DNA from: an uncultured Lachnospiraceae bacterium
GTDB lineage: Bacteria; Bacillota; Clostridia; Lachnospirales; Lachnospiraceae
Assembly: GCA_910587045.1 (NCBI GenBank)
Contig: CAJULG010000005.1
Coordinates: 1 to 64,000 of the forward strand
Length of the DNA stretch: 64,000 nt
Direction: 5' to 3'
Shown in pieces: positions 61,400-64,000 of the stretch (position 1 is its first letter; every line of letters begins with the position of its first letter). Under the pieces are notes generated by a model, which did no database searches, had not been told where the DNA came from, and saw nothing but the letters and a program-made list of their open reading frames with translations. Made by a program: the position numbers and the translations under genes.

Positions 61400-61605
61400 A
61401 GGAATGAAGTGGGGTAGCTTAACAGAAGAGGAAAAAAACGGAAATGTTGAGAGAGGCAACTGCAGTCGATGCAAGAGACTGCTCAAGTATTTCTGAAGGT
61501 GAAGCAACTATTGATCTTATTTATCCGTATTCTGTTCCAGGCGAGGTACGGGATGGTGAGATCATTATTAAAGACGACGCAGTAATTTATAACTGCGAGG
61601 GATAG
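61386..61605 (+). pseudogene. Small element gene, probably frameshifted in an A run
   Basis: ATG 61386 with AGGAGG upstream opens a frame that stops at 61494-61496 (36 residues). A second frame, ATG 61444 to TAG 61605, gives 53 residues with no ribosome site of its own. Removing one A from the run near 61432-61438 joins them as ...LTEEEKTEMLREATAVDARD..., a natural-looking helix, for about 72 residues. Either a mutation or two overlapping genes. Function unknown. Confidence 0.5.
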
Positions 61606-61626
61606 TGCAGGGCAGGAGGTAAATAA

Positions 61627-61875
61627 GTGGAAAAGATCTGGTATAAAAAGTCCGAGATGATCCAACTTGGATATTCGGAATACGAATTAAAGCGGATCGC
61701 TCATGCGGAAGGCGCTCCGGTGACAAGAACCGGTGCTGGCGGCAATTATAAATACCGCTTAAAGGATATTGATGCTTTTGTTGCTGAATTAAACAGAAGA
61801 GATGAAGCTGAGCGGCAAAAACTGATTCGGTACAGGAAGATTAGAAGTGAGCAGAGAAGGAAAGCAAGAGTGTGA
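61627..61875 (+). CDS. Excisionase-like helix-turn-helix protein
   Basis: An 82-residue protein starting at GTG 61627 behind AGGAGGTAAATAA. It begins WYKKSEMIQLGYSEYELKRIAHAEG and continues YKYRLKDIDAFVAELNRRDE, which is the winged-helix layout of Xis/MerR-like DNA-binding proteins, then a very basic tail. It probably helps direct excision or regulates element genes. Confidence 0.65.
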   Translation: MEKIWYKKSEMIQLGYSEYELKRIAHAEGAPVTRTGAGGNYKYRLKDIDAFVAELNRRDEAERQKLIRYRKIRSEQRRKARV

Positions 61876-62123
61876 AAAGAGTCATAAGAACAATCACATA
61901 TCTGGCCGGAATCCTAAATCTGTTATCCATAATGGCCCTGGATTCTGAATGTTTCTGGCTTCCGGTTATCGGTGTCTTATTTTCAACCGGGTGGTTATTG
62001 TTTATCGCAAAGGAGGGAGAACATCATAAGAAAACCAGAGGAGATCAAGCAGGAGATCTGCAGGCTGGAGCGGACCAGGCGGCTCATGACAGACCGGATC
62101 CGCATGATCTGGAAGAGGCTTGA
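61872..62123 (+). CDS. Small two-TM membrane protein
   Basis: An 83-residue frame from GTG 61872, overlapping the stop of the previous gene. Two hydrophobic stretches (about 6-22 and 29-46) are followed by a polar tail that overlaps the next gene in another frame; the tail looks like out-of-frame sequence. Similar short proteins occur in Lachnospiraceae elements. Function unknown. Confidence 0.55.
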   Translation: MKRVIRTITYLAGILNLLSIMALDSECFWLPVIGVLFSTGWLLFIAKEGEHHKKTRGDQAGDLQAGADQAAHDRPDPHDLEEA

Positions 62124-62190
62124 CACATTGAATGAAGAATTACGCATAAGCGAGGAAGGAGAAAACAGTGAAAATAGAACAGAAATTTAG
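62023..62190 (+). CDS. Small coiled-coil protein, possibly with a non-AUG start
   Basis: A frame of about 55 residues (RKPEEIKQEICRLERTRRLM...LDTLNEELRISEEGENS) with a predicted coiled coil. AGGAGG at 62011-62016 stands 6 nt before ATC 62023, and ATA follows; neither is a usual start. The only upstream in-frame GTG (61972) has no ribosome site. The start is therefore uncertain. Confidence 0.5.
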   Translation: MIRKPEEIKQEICRLERTRRLMTDRIRMIWKRLDTLNEELRISEEGENSENRTEI

Positions 62191-62464
62191 CCCCCAGCTG
62201 CACAAAGAAATATCCATTGAGGTTGGAGGAATGAGCTATCTGACCATATATGGAAGACATGTCAATGGCTGGTATCTGTGTATGCCGGGACGGAATGTGT
62301 CCTGTGAGCTGAGCAATCCGGCGCAGAGCAGTGTTTGGAACTTAAACAGCCTTACAGATGCATTCCATAAAGTCGGATATGAACCAGAGCAGGCAAAGGA
62401 ACTGGCGGTAGAGATATTAAACGCCATCTATGATAATGAAAACGGTAAGAAACAATGCAGCTGA
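62168..62464 (+). CDS. Small phage-type protein, unknown function
   Basis: A 98-residue protein from GTG 62168 behind GAAGGAG. It reads FSPQLHKEISIEVGGMSYLTIYGRHVNGWYLCMPG and ends in a helix (EQAKELAVEILNAIYDN). I do not recognise a characterised family. Overlaps with both neighbours fit a phage-type operon. Confidence 0.65.
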   Translation: MKIEQKFSPQLHKEISIEVGGMSYLTIYGRHVNGWYLCMPGRNVSCELSNPAQSSVWNLNSLTDAFHKVGYEPEQAKELAVEILNAIYDNENGKKQCS

Positions 62465-62778
62465 CCGGTTTTCTATGCAGGTATCTGACAGCACAGGGCT
62501 GCAATCACTACGAAAACTGCGAACGATGCCACATCGCCGGGCGGTGTGAATTCTGCCGGAACCGGTATACAGAAGAATGCGGGGAATGCGGGGTGAAAGA
62601 CATGGGAAAAGCAAGAGCGATCCTTCCGACAAGGAAGCAGAAAGAGATCATAAGGAATGCCGGGCTGATACCGGACAACTGGCTTGTAAAAGCAGAAACG
62701 GATCAGCAGCTGCACATCCAGAGCAAGCGGTCCGGCCAGAACAAGTACATAAAAAAAGACCGTCTGCAAACGGTCTGA
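62455..62778 (+). CDS. Cys-rich N-terminus joined to a small phage-type domain
   Basis: A 107-residue frame. The first 48 residues hold ten Cys in closely spaced pairs (CNHYENCERCHIAGRCEFC), likely zinc-binding. The rest, PTRKQKEIIRNAGLIPDNWLV, matches a short protein family common in Firmicutes phages. The inner ATG 62602 could start that part alone. Its 3' end forms a hairpin AGACCGT/ACGGTCT (62757-62776). Confidence 0.6.
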   Translation: MQLTGFLCRYLTAQGCNHYENCERCHIAGRCEFCRNRYTEECGECGVKDMGKARAILPTRKQKEIIRNAGLIPDNWLVKAETDQQLHIQSKRSGQNKYIKKDRLQTV

Positions 62779-62787
62779 TTAGGAATA

Positions 62788-62832
62788 CCTCAAAAGAGAT
62801 ACTACAGCAACTTCAGTATATATCTTTTGAGG
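62788..62832. repeat. Hairpin between small genes and the RNase H-like gene
   Basis: Ten-bp perfect stem CCTCAAAAGA/TCTTTTGAGG (62788-62797 with 62823-62832) with a 25-nt AT-rich loop. No U tract follows. It may mark mRNA processing or be a regulator site. Confidence 0.4.
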
Positions 62833-62878
62833 CATGAAGTCAAGAAGACGGATTGCCATTTTTTTAGGAGAAAAATAA

Positions 62879-63322
62879 ATGTTTGTAACTATCTACATTG
62901 AAACGACCATCCGGGGACCGGCAAAACGGAACGGAGCCGGGATGTGGCTGATCGAGTACATAAAAAAAGACGGAACGCCGGTCACAAGGCAGGGGACGAT
63001 CATCCGGGATGCAACGACGGAAAGCATCCTGACGTTGGAGTGTATGAAGCTGGCATTTGACCGGCTCACAAAAACCTGTTCCGTCCGGGTAAATACTCGG
63101 TGCGAGCAGGTTTTAAACAGCATAGAAAATCACTGGGTCGCTCAATGGGAAAAAGCAGGCTGGATAAAAGCGAACGGGAAGCCGGTGATGCACGCCGAAC
63201 TCTGGCAGCAGGTGTATGAGTTGATTAAGCGGCATGAAGTATTGATTGAAAACACGGAGAACAGCTACAGGCCGGCTATGGAAACGGAACTGAATGAATT
63301 AAGGAGGAGATTGTATGTTTAA
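62879..63322 (+). CDS. RNase H-fold protein with altered catalytic residues
   Basis: A 147-residue protein resembling RNase HI. The first strand reads VTIYIETTIRGPAKRNGAGMW, where the usual Asp is Glu; the helix Glu is in ATTESILTLECMKLAF; the second strand reads VRVNTRCEQVLNSI, without the usual Asp of TDSxYV. WIKANGKPVMHAELWQQVYELI matches the later GKPVxNxDLW block. The final helix with the last catalytic Asp is missing. So it may bind nucleic acid without cleaving it. Start ATG 62879 follows TAGGAGAAAA. Confidence 0.7.
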   Translation: MFVTIYIETTIRGPAKRNGAGMWLIEYIKKDGTPVTRQGTIIRDATTESILTLECMKLAFDRLTKTCSVRVNTRCEQVLNSIENHWVAQWEKAGWIKANGKPVMHAELWQQVYELIKRHEVLIENTENSYRPAMETELNELRRRLYV

Positions 63323-63797
63323 AAAATTTGGAGAGTTCGATTCCTGGGAGGAATTGAACAAAGCGGCAGCAGCGCAGCTGGCCGAAGGGGATACGCAGGC
63401 AGTCCTTGCGATCGCAGAAGAAAACGGGATCGACAAGGAAGACGCACAGGACTATATCGAAGGCATCGCCGGAGAGCTGTGCAGCCCATTGATGGCGGCC
63501 CTGGGGAAATTAAAAGCAGAAGCAGAGGAGCTTGAACTGTTCGGCGAGTTTGAGCTTTACCAGATGCTGATTAAACAGGAATGCCAGGAAGATCCGGAAT
63601 TCACCCTGGCAGTCCGGAAAAAGGGAAAAACGCTTACGGGCTGTCTGGGGAAGCTGCTAAAGACAGCATCCAAAAACCGGAAGCGGATCCCGGATACGAT
63701 CGCCAAGGCAGCAGGCATTCCGAAAAACATATATACCGGGGCGCTGACGAAGCGGGAAGCGTTAGATATCATCCGGGATTACTACAGGAAAGGGTGA
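63315..63797 (+). CDS. PcfK/AcrIIA9-like element protein (tentative)
   Basis: A 160-residue acidic protein. The N-terminal part (FGEFDSWEELNKAAAAQLAEGDTQAVLAIAEENGIDKEDAQDYIEG) is a domain common in Lachnospiraceae elements. The C-terminal part has LAVRKKGKTLTGCLGKLLKTASKN and ends ALDIIRDYYRKG, a layout like the PcfK family from conjugative plasmids, of which AcrIIA9 is an anti-Cas9 member. The likeness is by pattern only. It overlaps the preceding gene by 8 bp. Confidence 0.5.
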   Translation: MFKKFGEFDSWEELNKAAAAQLAEGDTQAVLAIAEENGIDKEDAQDYIEGIAGELCSPLMAALGKLKAEAEELELFGEFELYQMLIKQECQEDPEFTLAVRKKGKTLTGCLGKLLKTASKNRKRIPDTIAKAAGIPKNIYTGALTKREALDIIRDYYRKG

Positions 63798-63802
63798 TCC
63801 GG

Positions 63803-64000
63803 ATGCAGGCATACAAAGGATTTAACAGAGAATTAAAGTGTACCTGCGGGCAGGGCGTATATGCATATGAGCCGGGAAAGACATACAAAGAAACAAAATC
63901 AAAGACCAAGTCTGCCGGTTTCCACTGTGCGGAATATCTGCCGGACTGCTTCAAATTTTACGCACCGGACGGAAACAACCGCTTCTTTCTTGTAGAAGCC
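63803..64000 (+). CDS. AYKGF-type element protein (partial)
   Basis: ATG 63803, behind AGGAAAGGG, opens a frame that runs off the window after 66 codons. It begins MQAYKGFNRELKCTCGQG and has AGFHCAEYLPDCFKFY, matching a family of mobile-element proteins with an AYKGF start and a GFHACxxPLDC-like block. Function unknown. Confidence 0.7.
   Translation, partial: MQAYKGFNRELKCTCGQGVYAYEPGKTYKETKSKTKSAGFHCAEYLPDCFKFYAPDGNNRFFLVEA

Larger units (their letters stand above)
56776..64000. mobile_element. Left part of an integrated element (prophage-like or ICE-like)
   Basis: It starts at the 3' end of tRNA-Pro(CGG) and contains a tyrosine integrase, an AT-rich cargo operon, a divergent repressor/early-gene switch, an excisionase-like protein and a chain of small overlapping genes reading right. 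No structural, terminase, relaxase or type IV secretion gene lies in the visible part, so phage and ICE cannot be told apart. The right end is outside the window. Confidence 0.85.

Noticed and set aside
61429..61440. Programmed -1 frameshift at A-AAA-AAC
   Set aside because: A -1 shift leads quickly to a stop; only a +1 shift or deletion joins the two frames.
62417..62769. Minus-strand frames opposite the small element genes
   Set aside because: No ribosome sites; they mirror Cys-rich and GC-rich coding sequence of the plus-strand genes.
56776..64000. CRISPR array
   Set aside because: No regularly spaced repeats with unique spacers occur here or elsewhere in the window; the GTAGTCA copies are too short and irregular.

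Overview
The window comes from a chromosome of a Lachnospiraceae-type bacterium (Firmicutes, Clostridia) and is centred on the replication origin. The evidence is the 5' end of a clostridial 16S rRNA, the gene order gyrA-gyrB-recF-S4 protein-dnaN-dnaA / rpmH-rnpA-yidD-yidC-khpB-mnmE-mnmG-rsmG, Gram-positive promoters and Shine-Dalgarno sites, and family-restricted proteins (DUF3881, DUF4446). No genus can be named from the sequence alone.

Layout. 1-2000: a partial 16S gene reading left, tRNA-Ser(GCU), and a leucine-rich-repeat lipoprotein gene broken by one in-frame TAG. 2000-9930: an ABC permease, a transglutaminase-like protein, and an apparent operon reading left that encodes a small membrane protein, two-subunit class I fumarase, a PAS-GGDEF-EAL protein and an AraC-family regulator. 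10-19 kb: the replication genes reading left from the origin. DnaA boxes lie on both sides of dnaA (17.02-17.29 kb with an AT-rich stretch, and 18.82-18.93 kb), so oriC looks bipartite. 19-26 kb: the rpmH-to-rsmG cluster reading right.

26-35.5 kb is mostly on the opposite strand and holds parA-parB-DUF4446-DUF3881 with two perfect parS sites. The order suggests this block is inverted relative to the usual rsmG-parA arrangement. It also carries an HxlR/radical-SAM pair with a YodB-box-like operator and an ORF6N/phospholipase-D-like protein. 35.5-41.6 kb is a run of small metabolic and nuclease genes reading right. 41.6-46.1 kb reads left: argS, a DegS-like protein without a recognisable phospho-acceptor His, and a D,D-carboxypeptidase. 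46.3-51.3 kb is a MacAB-like export operon with two different adaptor proteins. 51.4-56.6 kb holds LD-carboxypeptidase behind a leader of direct repeats, trmB, tRNA-Lys, a frameshifted membrane-protein gene and a GH1 glycosidase.

From tRNA-Pro(CGG) at 56.7 kb to the end of the window is the left part of an integrated element, prophage-like or ICE-like. It has a tyrosine integrase next to the tRNA 3' end, a divergent lysogeny-type switch (61.1-61.2 kb), and a series of small phage-type genes reading right off the end. Between integrase and repressor sits a separate three-gene cargo operon: a DUF4177 protein, a HIRAN-domain protein and a six-TM voltage-gated-type potassium channel, with a small XRE regulator divergent from it. 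This position is typical for phage cargo that acts on other phages, so the operon is the best candidate here for an undescribed system; that role is inference only.
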